A program made the translations under genes and the position numbers. A stretch of DNA of 21,355 bases, taken from positions 1 to 21,355 of the forward strand of contig CAKTCH010000005.1 of NCBI GenBank assembly GCA_934538895.1, in the 5' to 3' direction. Position 1 is the first letter of the stretch. Each line of letters begins with the position of its first letter. Positions 1 to 7,489 of the stretch are shown here, piece by piece. The DNA is from an uncultured Alphaproteobacteria bacterium. GTDB taxonomy: Bacteria > Pseudomonadota > Alphaproteobacteria > Micavibrionales > Micavibrionaceae. Under the pieces are notes generated by a model. That model searched no databases, had not been told where the DNA came from, and worked only from the letters and a program-made list of their open reading frames with translations.

Positions 1-325
1 GTTCGATGGTGATCGGGTTGACCACCATGCCGGATTCAAAACGCTTGACGACGCGCACGAGGTCGGCCTGCGCTTCCGGGTCCATATTGCGGTGAAGGAT
101 GCCAAGGCCCCCGGCCTGCGCCATCGCGATCGCCATTTCGGACTCGGTGACCGTATCCATGGCGGCGGAGAGCAGCGGGATGTTCAGGGCAATCGATTTC
201 GTCAGCCGGGTGCGGGTATCGGCGTCAGCCGGGTGGATTTCGGATTCCGCCGGGACCAGCAGGACGTCGTCAAAGGTCAGGCCTTCGCGGATAGGGGCGG
301 TTTTGATTTTGGAACCGAGCGGCAT
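1..325 (-). CDS. guaB: IMP dehydrogenase, N-terminal part (runs off the window)
   Basis: Inosine-5'-monophosphate dehydrogenase oxidises IMP to XMP with NAD+, the committed step of GMP synthesis in the cytoplasm. Only about 108 N-terminal residues are inside the window; the rest lies beyond position 1. The visible part has the typical GuaB opening: a short polar start, the LTFDDVLLVP segment, the stretch IPLLSAAMDTVTE, and AQAGGLGILHRNM of the TIM barrel. The ATG at 325 is chosen because an AGGAG ribosome binding site lies 7 nt upstream (positions 333-337) and the family starts about ten residues before LTFDD. The CBS domains and the catalytic cysteine loop are outside the window. A promoter candidate lies at 383-411. 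Confidence 0.96.
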   Translation of the reverse strand, partial: MPLGSKIKTAPIREGLTFDDVLLVPAESEIHPADADTRTRLTKSIALNIPLLSAAMDTVTESEMAIAMAQAGGLGILHRNMDPEAQADLVRVVKRFESGMVVNPITIE

Positions 326-382
326 AAGCAAACTCCTTAACGCTTGAACGCGCCGTTTGAGATGGGTGGAATTTGCACCGAG

Positions 383-411
383 TTAATAGAACGTACGCGC
401 CTTCCTGTAAA
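383..411 (-). promoter_or_regulatory. Candidate promoter of guaB
   Basis: On the minus strand a TTTACA -35 hexamer (406-411) is separated by exactly 17 nt from a TATTAA -10 hexamer (383-388), about 57 nt upstream of the guaB start. The 245-nt gap between the rlmE stop and the guaB start holds no other convincing gene. This is a consensus match only. Confidence 0.45.
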
Positions 412-570
412 GGTTTTTTCCTGTCCGTGCGGCATTTACTTGACAGAAGAAGACTGCCCTGACATCCGGCTTTCAGGATTCTGCCGCCAACGACGATATA
501 CGGCCACCGCACGAGGCGTTGCAGGATATCATGGACGGATGCCTGCATTCCTTCATTCACGATTAGGCCG

Positions 571-1281
571 TCATACCCTGCGGCGGAAGCCGGTCGCGAC
601 GACATATTGCTCGGACGATTCTTTCCGGCTCGAAGGCGGCTTGACATGCTTCACGGCGGCGAAGTCAACTTTCATCATGGCCAGTAAATCGCCCTGCGCC
701 CCGCCCTGAAAGATTTTGGAGACGAAGGTGCCGCCGGGCTTGAGGACCTGCGTGGCGAATTCATAGGCGGCCTCGACCAGCGCCATGATGCGCAGATGGT
801 CGGTCTGGCGGTGGCCCATGGTGTTGGGGGCCATATCGCTCAGGACCACGTCGGCGCCGCTGCCCATCGCCATAATCAACGCCTCGGGCGCGTCGTCGTC
901 CATGAAATCCATTTGCAGGAAGGTCACGCCGGGCAGCGGATCGATGGGGAGCAGGTCAAGGCCGATGACCCTGGCCGCGCCGCGTTCCAGCGCTACCTGC
1001 GACCAGCCGCCAGGGGCCGCGCCGAGATCGACGACGGTGCAGCCCTTTTTGATGAATTTGAGCCTGTCGTCCAGTTCGATCAGCTTGAAGGCCGAGCGGG
1101 CGCGGTAACCGAGGCGCTGCGCTTCGTGAACGTAGGGGTCATTCAACTGGCGCTGCAACCAGCGCGTCGAGGAGGTCGTGCGTTTCTCGGCGGTCCTGAC
1201 GCGCTCGGACGCGTCGCGCGCGGTGCGGCGTCCGGGCTTTTTGGCCGACTTTCCGGGAACTCTCTTGTCGTCGTCGCTCAT
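571..1281 (-). CDS. rlmE: 23S rRNA 2'-O-ribose methyltransferase RlmE (FtsJ/RrmJ)
   Basis: RlmE methylates the 2'-OH of U2552 (E. coli numbering) in the A loop of 23S rRNA, a late step of 50S subunit maturation. The protein is 236 aa, somewhat longer than the 209-aa E. coli enzyme because of a basic, disordered N-terminal extension of about 40 residues. The SAM-binding motif DLGAAPGGWSQ is at about 85-95. The catalytic tetrad is readable: K66 (in RSAFKL), D149 (in LSDMAPN), K189 (in GTFVSKIFQ) and E224 (in SSEQYVVATG). The start overlaps the end of the upstream membrane-protein gene by 4 nt (ATGA), which suggests co-transcription and translational coupling. Confidence 0.95.
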   Translation of the reverse strand: MSDDDKRVPGKSAKKPGRRTARDASERVRTAEKRTTSSTRWLQRQLNDPYVHEAQRLGYRARSAFKLIELDDRLKFIKKGCTVVDLGAAPGGWSQVALERGAARVIGLDLLPIDPLPGVTFLQMDFMDDDAPEALIMAMGSGADVVLSDMAPNTMGHRQTDHLRIMALVEAAYEFATQVLKPGGTFVSKIFQGGAQGDLLAMMKVDFAAVKHVKPPSSRKESSEQYVVATGFRRRV

Positions 1282-1625
1282 ATCGCCATCACCAGCATAG
1301 AAAGGCAGAAGGATAAAATATAAATCGTCAGCGTCGCCGCCAGGAAGATCACGCCTTTCGTATGCGGCGAAAAATAGGCCAGTATCAGGAACAAGGCAAA
1401 GACAATTCCATAGACGACCAGCCCGCGTTCATAAGCCCCCGCCTGCAGCAGCCCGGTAAAGCCGCCGGGCCTGCCGAAGCTTTGCATCAGTTCGACCTGC
1501 GCCCGCATGGAAAAAATGCATACCAGCATAAACAGGGCCGTGAGGACACGCTGGCCCTTATGCACGGTGACCATGGCCACCGGCAGCCAGAGAAGATCGA
1601 TCCATTGATAAAGATGCGAAATCAT
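1278..1625 (-). CDS. Small integral membrane protein, unknown function
   Basis: This 115-aa protein has about three to four predicted membrane segments: residues near 5-20, 28-42, 66-84 and 91-113. A polar loop, RAQVELMQSFGRPGG, lies between the second and third segments. I see no catalytic motif and do not recognise a family. Its stop overlaps the rlmE start by 4 nt, so it is probably the first gene of a short operon with rlmE and possibly guaB. It diverges from the M48 protease gene across 67 bp. An AAGG sequence just before the ATG could be a close ribosome binding site. The hydrophobic pattern and the tight overlap support a real gene. Confidence 0.75.
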   Translation of the reverse strand: MISHLYQWIDLLWLPVAMVTVHKGQRVLTALFMLVCIFSMRAQVELMQSFGRPGGFTGLLQAGAYERGLVVYGIVFALFLILAYFSPHTKGVIFLAATLTIYILSFCLSMLVMAI

Positions 1626-1692
1626 AATACCTTATAAGCGTCCAAGTGCAGCCTTCTTTGAACCATATTCCCGGTTCATAGTTTCCCTTACG

Positions 1693-3099
1693 ATGTTCAA
1701 GAATAGCCTTTTTACCCCCCGTATGCACAGGGTCATCTGTGCGCTGATCGGTATTTGCCTGCTGGTGACCAGTCTGGGGCTGATCGCCCATGCGCAGGGC
1801 AACCGCCCGATTTCGCTGATCCGGGACACGGAGATCGAGAATTACCTGAAAGAATGGGCCCTGCCCGTCATCAAGGCCGCCGATCTGGACCCGGCATCGG
1901 TCAATATCATTCTGGTACAGGACAGCAACGTCAACGCGTTTGTCGCGGGCGGGCAGAATATCTTCCTTTACACCGGCCTGCTTATGAAATCCAAAAGCCC
2001 CGAGGAAGTGATCGGGGTTATCGCCCACGAGCTGGGGCATATTCGCGGCGGCCACCTGATCCGGGGCCGCGACGAGATGGAGTCCGCATCTTATGAGGCG
2101 ATGCTGGGGTCGATCCTCGGGATCGGCGTCGCCATCCTTTCGGGTCAGGGCGGGGCGGCGGGCGCGATCGCCGCGGGCAGCCAGGGCATGGCGCTCAACC
2201 GCTATCTAAGTTTCAGCCGGATTCAGGAATCGAGCGCCGATCAGGCCGCGCTCGGCTATCTGGAACGGGCGCGGCTGACGCCGCAGGGGCTGATTTCCTT
2301 CATGCAGCGCCTGGCGGACGAGGAGCTGGTGCCGTCGGGCCAGCAGTCGGAATATGTGCGTACCCACCCGATGACCCGCGACCGCGTGGAAAGTCTGGAA
2401 GCCGGGGCGCGCCCTTCGAAATATCTGAACACGGCGACATCCGCCAAATGGAAAGACCAGCACGCCCGGATGCTGGCCAAGCTGACCGGTTTCGTCACGC
2501 CCGAATATGTGATCTGGAATTACAGCGAGAAAGATACCGGCCTTTACGCTCGTTACGCCCGCAGCATCGCCGCATACCGCCAGAACCGGGTGCAGGAAGC
2601 GCTGAACCTGACGGATGGCCTGCTGCAGGACGAGCCGCAGAATCCCTATTTTCTGGAGCTGAAAGGGCAGATGCTGAGCGAATTCGGCCACCCGGGCGAG
2701 GCCGTGCCTTATTACAGGAAAGCCGTGGAGCTGGACCCGGCTTCGGGCCTGATCCGGACGGCTTATGCCCATAACCTGATCGTAACCGCCGGCGGCACGC
2801 CACAGCTGGAAACGGCGATCACGCAGTTGCAGCGCGCCCAGAGGGACGAACCGCGCTCCGCCGGGATACACCGTCTGCTGGCCACCGCCTATGGCAAAAT
2901 CGGCGACGAATCCATGGCGAAGCTGCATCTGGCCGAAGAGGCGCTGCTGCAAAGGCGCCTGCCGCAGGCCAGAATGAACGCGGAAGCCGCCGCCGCCGGG
3001 CTGAAACGCAGTTCGGGGCCGTGGCTGCGCGCGCAGGATATTCTCGCGCAGGTATCGATCAGCGAGAAAGAGGCGCCGGAACAGAAAAGCCGCCGCTAA
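1693..3099 (+). CDS. BepA-like M48 family metalloprotease with C-terminal TPR-like repeats
   Basis: This is a secreted or periplasmic zinc metalloprotease of 468 aa. A hydrophobic signal segment (about 14-33) ends in AHAQ. The M48 catalytic core follows, with HELGH at 112-116 as zinc ligands and active-site Glu, and a third ligand candidate E179 in QESSADQAAL. The C-terminal half (about 270-450) is alpha-helical with TPR features such as EAVPYYRKAVELDP. This order matches BepA/YfgC, which degrades or helps assemble outer-membrane proteins, notably LptD in E. coli. The two DsbA-like genes downstream fit that role because LptD needs disulfides, although the link is inferred. The start at 1693 has no clear Shine-Dalgarno; M11 is an alternative that keeps the signal peptide. 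Confidence 0.9.
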   Translation: MFKNSLFTPRMHRVICALIGICLLVTSLGLIAHAQGNRPISLIRDTEIENYLKEWALPVIKAADLDPASVNIILVQDSNVNAFVAGGQNIFLYTGLLMKSKSPEEVIGVIAHELGHIRGGHLIRGRDEMESASYEAMLGSILGIGVAILSGQGGAAGAIAAGSQGMALNRYLSFSRIQESSADQAALGYLERARLTPQGLISFMQRLADEELVPSGQQSEYVRTHPMTRDRVESLEAGARPSKYLNTATSAKWKDQHARMLAKLTGFVTPEYVIWNYSEKDTGLYARYARSIAAYRQNRVQEALNLTDGLLQDEPQNPYFLELKGQMLSEFGHPGEAVPYYRKAVELDPASGLIRTAYAHNLIVTAGGTPQLETAITQLQRAQRDEPRSAGIHRLLATAYGKIGDESMAKLHLAEEALLQRRLPQARMNAEAAAAGLKRSSGPWLRAQDILAQVSISEKEAPEQKSRR

Positions 3100-3205
3100 A
3101 AACTTATGCAATAGCGCTGGTTTCCATTTTTAAGTGCCTGTAATATGGATTTGCGCCGTTTCCCGGCTATCTTATTTTTTTAACTTCTGGCAGGAGATAT
3201 CTTCC

Positions 3206-3958
3206 GTGGCTTCCATCGCATTGCGCCTGATCCCCCTTACGCTCGCATTTGCGGCCTTCATGCATATGCCCGCCCCCGTACACGCGGCTGAATCCATTTC
3301 CGATGCCGAGCGCAGCAAAATCGAGACGGTCGTGAAGGAATATCTGAACAAGAATCCCGGTGTTATTATGGAATCTCTGCAAAAATATCAGGAACAGCAA
3401 CGTGTCGATATGGACAGGCAGTTCACCGAAAAATTCGCGGCGACCCGCGAGGATATCCTCAAGGCCGGTCACCCGACCCTCGGCGCCAAGGATGCCGACA
3501 TCACGATCATCGAGTTCTACGACTATAACTGCGGTTACTGCAAAAAGGCGTTCAGCGACGTCAACCGCCTGATCGAGGAAGACAAGAAGCTGCGTTTCGT
3601 CTTTATCGAGATGCCGATCCTGAGCGAAACATCGATCGAGGCCGCCAAATGGGCGCTGGCCGCCGACAAGCAGGGCAAATTCTATGAGTTCCATAAGGCG
3701 CTGATGCAGTTCAACGGCCAGAAGGACAAGAAGCTGCTGCAGAAGGTCGCGGGCGACGTCAAAATGGACGTGAAGCAAGCCGAGATCGACGCGGAAAGCC
3801 GCGCGACGCTGGAAACCATCGAGAAGAACCTGACGCTGGCGCGCGAGCTGGGCATCAACGGCACGCCGGGCTTCATCATCAAAGACCAGCTGACGCCGGG
3901 CTATATGGGTTACGAGGGCATGAAGGCCGCTGTGGCCGAAGCGCGCGCCGCCAACTGA
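3206..3958 (+). CDS. DsbA family periplasmic thiol:disulfide oxidoreductase
   Basis: The protein is a thioredoxin-fold oxidoreductase of about 250 aa. I place the start at the GTG at 3206 because AGGAG (3192-3196) lies 9 nt upstream and the protein then begins directly with a signal peptide ending APVHA (about residue 27). An upstream ATG at 3134 would add 24 residues without a ribosome binding site. The first mature region (about 30-85) is helical and charged, as in BdbD/ScsC-like DsbA proteins, which carry an N-terminal helical or oligomerisation segment. The active site CGYC is at 109-112 within FYDYNCGYCKKAF. The cis-proline loop is GTPGFII near the C-terminus. A second, shorter DsbA-like gene follows after 24 nt. 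Confidence 0.92.
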   Translation: MASIALRLIPLTLAFAAFMHMPAPVHAAESISDAERSKIETVVKEYLNKNPGVIMESLQKYQEQQRVDMDRQFTEKFAATREDILKAGHPTLGAKDADITIIEFYDYNCGYCKKAFSDVNRLIEEDKKLRFVFIEMPILSETSIEAAKWALAADKQGKFYEFHKALMQFNGQKDKKLLQKVAGDVKMDVKQAEIDAESRATLETIEKNLTLARELGINGTPGFIIKDQLTPGYMGYEGMKAAVAEARAAN

Positions 3959-3982
3959 TCCGGCGACCGCAGGCCTGACCCC

Positions 3983-4600
3983 ATGTATCTCAAGTTCCTT
4001 GCCATCGCGATTATCATCGTCAGCTGCCTGATCGGCTGGCGGTATTTCGGCAAGACCCACGCGCCGGACGAGTTGCAGCGCGCCCCGCACAACCAGTATG
4101 TGGGCGCGGAAGACCCGGCGGTGATTATCACCGAGATCATGGATTACCGCTGCCCCTATTGCCGCGCCATGCACGACACCATGGTGGTGTTCGTAGCGCT
4201 GCATCCGGAAGTGCGCGTGATCTACCGCGTATATCCGATCTTCGAGGGACCTTCCATCTATGAAGCCAAGATGGCCATGGCGGCGGGCAAACAGGGCCGG
4301 TTCGCGGAAATGCACGATATACTGATCCGCCGCGAGAATCCCGTCACGCCGGAAGAGAAAGACGGCATCGTCGCGCGGCTGGGCATGGACAAAGAGCGGT
4401 TCGACAGGGATATGTTTTCCTGGGCGGCGACGCAGGATCTGATCGCGGCGTCTTCCGCCGTCGAGGGCCTGGGCATCAAGGGCACGCCGGCATTCGTAAT
4501 CAATGGCAACGTTCATAACCTGACCGAACGCCTGCCGACGGTCGAAGACCTGGAGGAGCTGTTCGCGCCCTATCTTTCCCCCGCCAACGCACAGCCCTAA
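3983..4600 (+). CDS. Membrane-anchored DsbA-like thioredoxin-fold protein
   Basis: This 205-aa protein has a single N-terminal hydrophobic segment (about 4-20) that is probably an uncleaved anchor, because no clear cleavage site follows. A thioredoxin fold comes next with CPYC at 57-60 (IMDYRCPYCRAMH) and a cis-Pro loop GTPAFVIN near 170. It starts 24 nt after the first DsbA-like gene, and aroQ begins 8 nt after it ends, so the three are likely co-transcribed. It lacks the long N-terminal helical region of its neighbour, so the pair is not a simple recent duplication. One protein could be an oxidant and the other a reductase or isomerase, but the sequence alone does not decide this. Confidence 0.9.
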   Translation: MYLKFLAIAIIIVSCLIGWRYFGKTHAPDELQRAPHNQYVGAEDPAVIITEIMDYRCPYCRAMHDTMVVFVALHPEVRVIYRVYPIFEGPSIYEAKMAMAAGKQGRFAEMHDILIRRENPVTPEEKDGIVARLGMDKERFDRDMFSWAATQDLIAASSAVEGLGIKGTPAFVINGNVHNLTERLPTVEDLEELFAPYLSPANAQP

Positions 4601-4608
4601 AGAATATC

Positions 4609-5049
4609 ATGCGCCAGAAGATACTGATCCTGAACGGCCCCAATCTCAATATGCTGGGCGTGCGCGAACCGGAAATCTACGGCCACCGGACGTTGAAGGA
4701 TATCGAGAAGCTGTGCCGTAACACGGGCAAGCGTCTGGGACAGAAAATCGATTTTCGCCAGTCGAACCACGAGGGCGAACTGGTGACGTGGATACAGCAG
4801 GCCCTCGGGCGGTTCGACGGCGTGGTTATCAACGCCGCCGCTTACACGCATACATCCGTAGCGCTGCATGACGCGCTGAAGCTTTTGAAAGCGCCGGTTG
4901 TGGAAGTCCATCTTTCCAACCCGCGGGAACGCGAATCCTTTCGCCATCATTCTTATATCGCGCCCGTGGCGGCCACAGGCTTTGCGGGGCTGGGGGCCGA
5001 TGGTTACGTTAAGGCTTTGGAATATCTTAGCAATTCCCGAATTACATAA
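4609..5049 (+). CDS. aroQ: Type II 3-dehydroquinate dehydratase
   Basis: AroQ dehydrates 3-dehydroquinate to 3-dehydroshikimate, the third step of the shikimate pathway, as a cytoplasmic dodecamer. The protein has the usual length (146 aa). The N-terminal signature ILNGPNLNMLG is followed by the lid loop REPEIYG with catalytic Tyr24. The substrate-binding segment VINAAAYTHTS (about 73-83) and the VEVHLSNP motif with catalytic His101 are present. It lies 8 nt downstream of the second DsbA-like gene and 86 nt upstream of accB. The aroQ-accB-accC order is common in Proteobacteria. Confidence 0.96.
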   Translation: MRQKILILNGPNLNMLGVREPEIYGHRTLKDIEKLCRNTGKRLGQKIDFRQSNHEGELVTWIQQALGRFDGVVINAAAYTHTSVALHDALKLLKAPVVEVHLSNPRERESFRHHSYIAPVAATGFAGLGADGYVKALEYLSNSRIT

Positions 5050-5135
5050 TTCTGTAAAATTATCACGCTTTGACTTTCACGGCCTTTTTCTTTAAGCAAA
5101 AGGTCTTGTTCTAACAGGCGACCGGAGTGTTTTAG

Positions 5136-5600
5136 GTGCCGATGAAAATTGATGAATCCGCAATTCGCAAACTGGCTAAGCTGCTGGACGAAACCGGCCT
5201 GACCGAGATCGAAGTCGAGGACGGCGACCAGTCGGTGCGCGTGAGCCGCGGCGGCAATGTCGTATCCTTTGGCACGGGCATGGCCCCTGCCGTGAGCATG
5301 GACTCCGATCCGGCAACGCCGCACCCGGCCAATACGCAGGCGCCCTCCGCCCATGCCGCCAGCCATCCGGGCGCGATCACGTCGCCGATGGTCGGCACGG
5401 CCTACACCGCCCCCGAGCCGGGCGCCGCATCCTTCGTCAGCAAGGGTTCCAGCGTCAAGGCAGGCGACACCCTGCTGATTATCGAAGCGATGAAAGTGAT
5501 GAACCCGATCAAGGCCCCGAAAGGCGGCACCGTGACGCAGGTTCTGGTCGAAAACGGCCAGCCGGTTGAGTTCGGCGATGTGCTTGTCGTTATTGAGTGA
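5136..5600 (+). CDS. accB: Biotin carboxyl carrier protein of acetyl-CoA carboxylase
   Basis: AccB carries the biotin that shuttles CO2 from AccC to the carboxyltransferase, the first committed step of fatty acid synthesis. The protein is about 154 aa: an N-terminal helical region, a Pro/Ala-rich linker (about 45-82), and a biotinyl domain with EAMKVMN containing the biotinylated Lys120. I use the GTG at 5136 because GGAG lies about 8 nt upstream. The ATG at 5142 is an alternative, with AGG about 5 nt before it. The stop codon overlaps the ATG of the four-helix-bundle gene by one base (TGATG). In most genomes accC follows directly; here about 470 bp intervene. Confidence 0.95.
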   Translation: MPMKIDESAIRKLAKLLDETGLTEIEVEDGDQSVRVSRGGNVVSFGTGMAPAVSMDSDPATPHPANTQAPSAHAASHPGAITSPMVGTAYTAPEPGAASFVSKGSSVKAGDTLLIIEAMKVMNPIKAPKGGTVTQVLVENGQPVEFGDVLVVIE

Positions 5601-6028
5601 TGGATGATCGGATGATCGGAGTTTCGGAATCTCGGAATTTGGGAGTCTCGGAAATCCGGCAGACGCGTGAGTTTGCACGTACTTTTTATGATCTTGACGT
5701 TTATACAAAAGCCTTTGCGCTTTCCCTTGCCGTTCATAGGACCAGTCTGACTTTTCCTAAGATCGAGCAATATGCGCTGGCAGATCAAATCCGTCGCGCC
5801 AGCAAGGGTATATGCGCTAATATCGCCGAAGGTTTTGCCAAACAGCAGCTTTCTAAAACGGAGTTCCGGCGCTTTCTGCTTATCGCGCTGGGGTCCGCTC
5901 ATGAGATGAGAGTCTGGACGGATTATTGCCGTGAACTCGGCTATATTGATGCTTCGTCGTCCCGTGAATGGGCGGCAGAATACGAATCCATCACCAGAAT
6001 GCTACAATCGTTGATCGCCAAACTTTAA
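5600..6028 (+). CDS. Four-helix-bundle protein (S23/TIGR02436-like) inserted between accB and accC
   Basis: The conserved core begins near residue 29 with FYDLDVYTKAF, continues with DQIRRASKGICANIAEGFAKQ and ends in helical segments (about 115 aa). This is the signature of the four-helix-bundle family first seen in 23S rRNA intervening sequences and related to Avd proteins of diversity-generating retroelements. The molecular function of stand-alone copies is unknown; they form helical oligomers and the family is linked to nucleic-acid binding. The first 20 or so residues are encoded by an 8-nt tandem repeat and are unlikely to be conserved. The start may be ATG 5600 (or GTG 5597, or ATG 5615). 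Opposing 8-nt repeat arrays flank the gene at 5603-5658 and 6038-6069. Confidence 0.9.
   Translation: MDDRMIGVSESRNLGVSEIRQTREFARTFYDLDVYTKAFALSLAVHRTSLTFPKIEQYALADQIRRASKGICANIAEGFAKQQLSKTEFRRFLLIALGSAHEMRVWTDYCRELGYIDASSSREWAAEYESITRMLQSLIAKL
5603..5658 (+). repeat. 8-nt tandem repeat array, left arm of an inverted repeat
   Basis: Seven consecutive 8-nt units can be read from 5603: GATGATCG, GATGATCG, GAGTTTCG, GAATCTCG, GAATTTGG, GAGTCTCG and GAAATCCG, consensus roughly GARTYTCG. The segment 5618-5654 is the left arm of a 37-nt imperfect inverted repeat whose partner is at 6034-6070. The array begins 2 nt after the accB stop and overlaps the N-terminal codons of the four-helix-bundle gene. 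Confidence 0.9.
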
Positions 6029-6033
6029 CCTCT

Positions 6034-6070
6034 TTTCCGAGATTCCCAGATTCCGAAACTCCGAGATTCC
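6034..6070 (-). repeat. 8-nt tandem repeat array, right arm of the inverted repeat
   Basis: Four 8-nt units lie in inverted orientation: CGAGATTC (6038), CCAGATTC (6046), CGAAACTC (6054) and CGAGATTC (6062). Reverse-complemented, 6034-6070 matches 5618-5654 at 31 of 37 positions. All six differences are transitions, and four of them would form G-U pairs in the RNA. The arm ends 3 nt before the accC ATG, where a ribosome binding site would be expected. Confidence 0.9.
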
Positions 6071-6073
6071 AGC

Positions 6074-7423
6074 ATGTTCAAAAAAGTCCTGATCGCCAAC
6101 AGAGGCGAAATCGCGCTTCGTATCATCCGTGCCTGCCGCGAGATGGGTATTCAAAGCGTCGTCGTGCATTCGACCGCCGATGCCAACGCGATGGCGGTGC
6201 GGCTGGCGGATGAGAGCGTTTGCATAGGCCCGCCCTCTTCCAAGGACAGCTATCTGAACATTCCCTCTATTTTGAGCGCCGCCGCCCTCACGGGCGCGGA
6301 GGCGATCCATCCGGGTTACGGTTTCCTTTCTGAGAACGAGCAGTTCGCCCGCATGGTCGAGGAGCACGGCTTCGCCTTTATCGGGCCGAAGCCCGAGCAT
6401 ATCGAGATGATGGGCGACAAGGTGATGGCGAAGAAGACCGCGAAAGAGCTGGGCCTGCCGGTCATTCCCGGCTCCGACGGCGCGATCGACAGCGCCGAGG
6501 AAGGCCGCGCTTTCGCCGACGAGGCCGGTTATCCGGTGCTGATCAAGGCGGCATCGGGCGGCGGCGGCAAGGGCATGAAGGTGGTGCGCAGCGCCGAAGA
6601 ATTCGCGGAGGCGTTTTCGACCGCGCGCGCCGAGGCCAAAGCCAATTTCGGCGACGACCGCGTTTATCTTGAAAAATATCTTGAGAAGCCGCGCCATATC
6701 GAGATTCAGATATTCGGCGATACGCATGGCAACGCCATACACTTAGGCGAACGCGACTGTTCGTTGCAGCGCCGCCACCAGAAGGTTCTGGAGGAATCCC
6801 CCTCCCCGGCCCTGACCGAGAAAGAACGCTCCCGGATCGGCACGCTGGCCGCCGATATGGTGCGCAATATGGGCTATCGCGGGGCGGGCACCATCGAGTT
6901 CCTGTACGAGAACGGCCAGTTCTTCTTCATGGAAATGAATACGCGCATTCAGGTCGAGCATCCGGTCACGGAAATGCTGACCGGGATAGACCTGATCGCG
7001 GAGCAAATCCGCGTAGCGGCGGGCGAGGAATTGAGCGTCAAGAAAGACCTGATTAAATTCCGCGGACACGCGATCGAAGTGCGCATCAACGCCGAAGACC
7101 CGGAAACATTCATGCCGTCGCCGGGCAAGATCACCCAGTTCCACGCGCCGGGCGGTCTGGGCGTACGTTTCGATTCGGCGATTTATGCCGGTTACGCGAT
7201 TCCGCCTTATTACGATTCGATGGTCGGCAAGCTGATCGTTCATGGCCGCACACGCGAGGAATGCATCCGCCGCCTGCGCCGCGCCATCACCGAAACCGTG
7301 ATCGAGGGCGTGAAAACCACATTGCCCCTGCATATGTGGATCACCGAGCAACCGGATTTCCTGACCGGCGATTACACCATTCACTGGCTGGAGAAGAAGC
7401 TGGAAGAGCGTAAGAGCAAGTAA
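6074..7423 (+). CDS. accC: Biotin carboxylase subunit of acetyl-CoA carboxylase
   Basis: AccC carboxylates the biotin of AccB using ATP and bicarbonate. The protein has the standard length (449 aa). An N-terminal PreATP-grasp domain (KVLIANRGEIALRIIRACRE) is followed by the ATP-grasp domain with the glycine-rich loop SGGGGKGMK (161-169). The active-site segment MEMNTRIQVEHPVTE (about 286-300) includes R291 and E295. The C-terminal biotin carboxylase domain follows. The start at 6074 matches the invariant MFKKVLIANRGE opening of the family. No Shine-Dalgarno is visible; the bases before the ATG belong to the repeat arm of the inserted four-helix-bundle cassette. That makes its translation control unusual. 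Confidence 0.97.
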   Translation: MFKKVLIANRGEIALRIIRACREMGIQSVVVHSTADANAMAVRLADESVCIGPPSSKDSYLNIPSILSAAALTGAEAIHPGYGFLSENEQFARMVEEHGFAFIGPKPEHIEMMGDKVMAKKTAKELGLPVIPGSDGAIDSAEEGRAFADEAGYPVLIKAASGGGGKGMKVVRSAEEFAEAFSTARAEAKANFGDDRVYLEKYLEKPRHIEIQIFGDTHGNAIHLGERDCSLQRRHQKVLEESPSPALTEKERSRIGTLAADMVRNMGYRGAGTIEFLYENGQFFFMEMNTRIQVEHPVTEMLTGIDLIAEQIRVAAGEELSVKKDLIKFRGHAIEVRINAEDPETFMPSPGKITQFHAPGGLGVRFDSAIYAGYAIPPYYDSMVGKLIVHGRTREECIRRLRRAITETVIEGVKTTLPLHMWITEQPDFLTGDYTIHWLEKKLEERKSK

Positions 7424-7489
7424 GCGCCGCGCGCTTGTTCATTATCCCTTTTCATTGCCCCTTGACGTCAGGAGTGACAAAATATCGTC

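Noticed and set aside
3167..4516. A 449-codon minus-strand open frame across both DsbA-like genes
   Set aside because: It is the antisense shadow of two genes with clear CxxC motifs, has Arg/His/Asp-rich composition typical of such shadows and no domain of its own.
5070..5098. Promoter for accB at TTGACT
   Set aside because: The -35 is good, but at 17-nt spacing the -10 (TAAGCA) is too poor to list.
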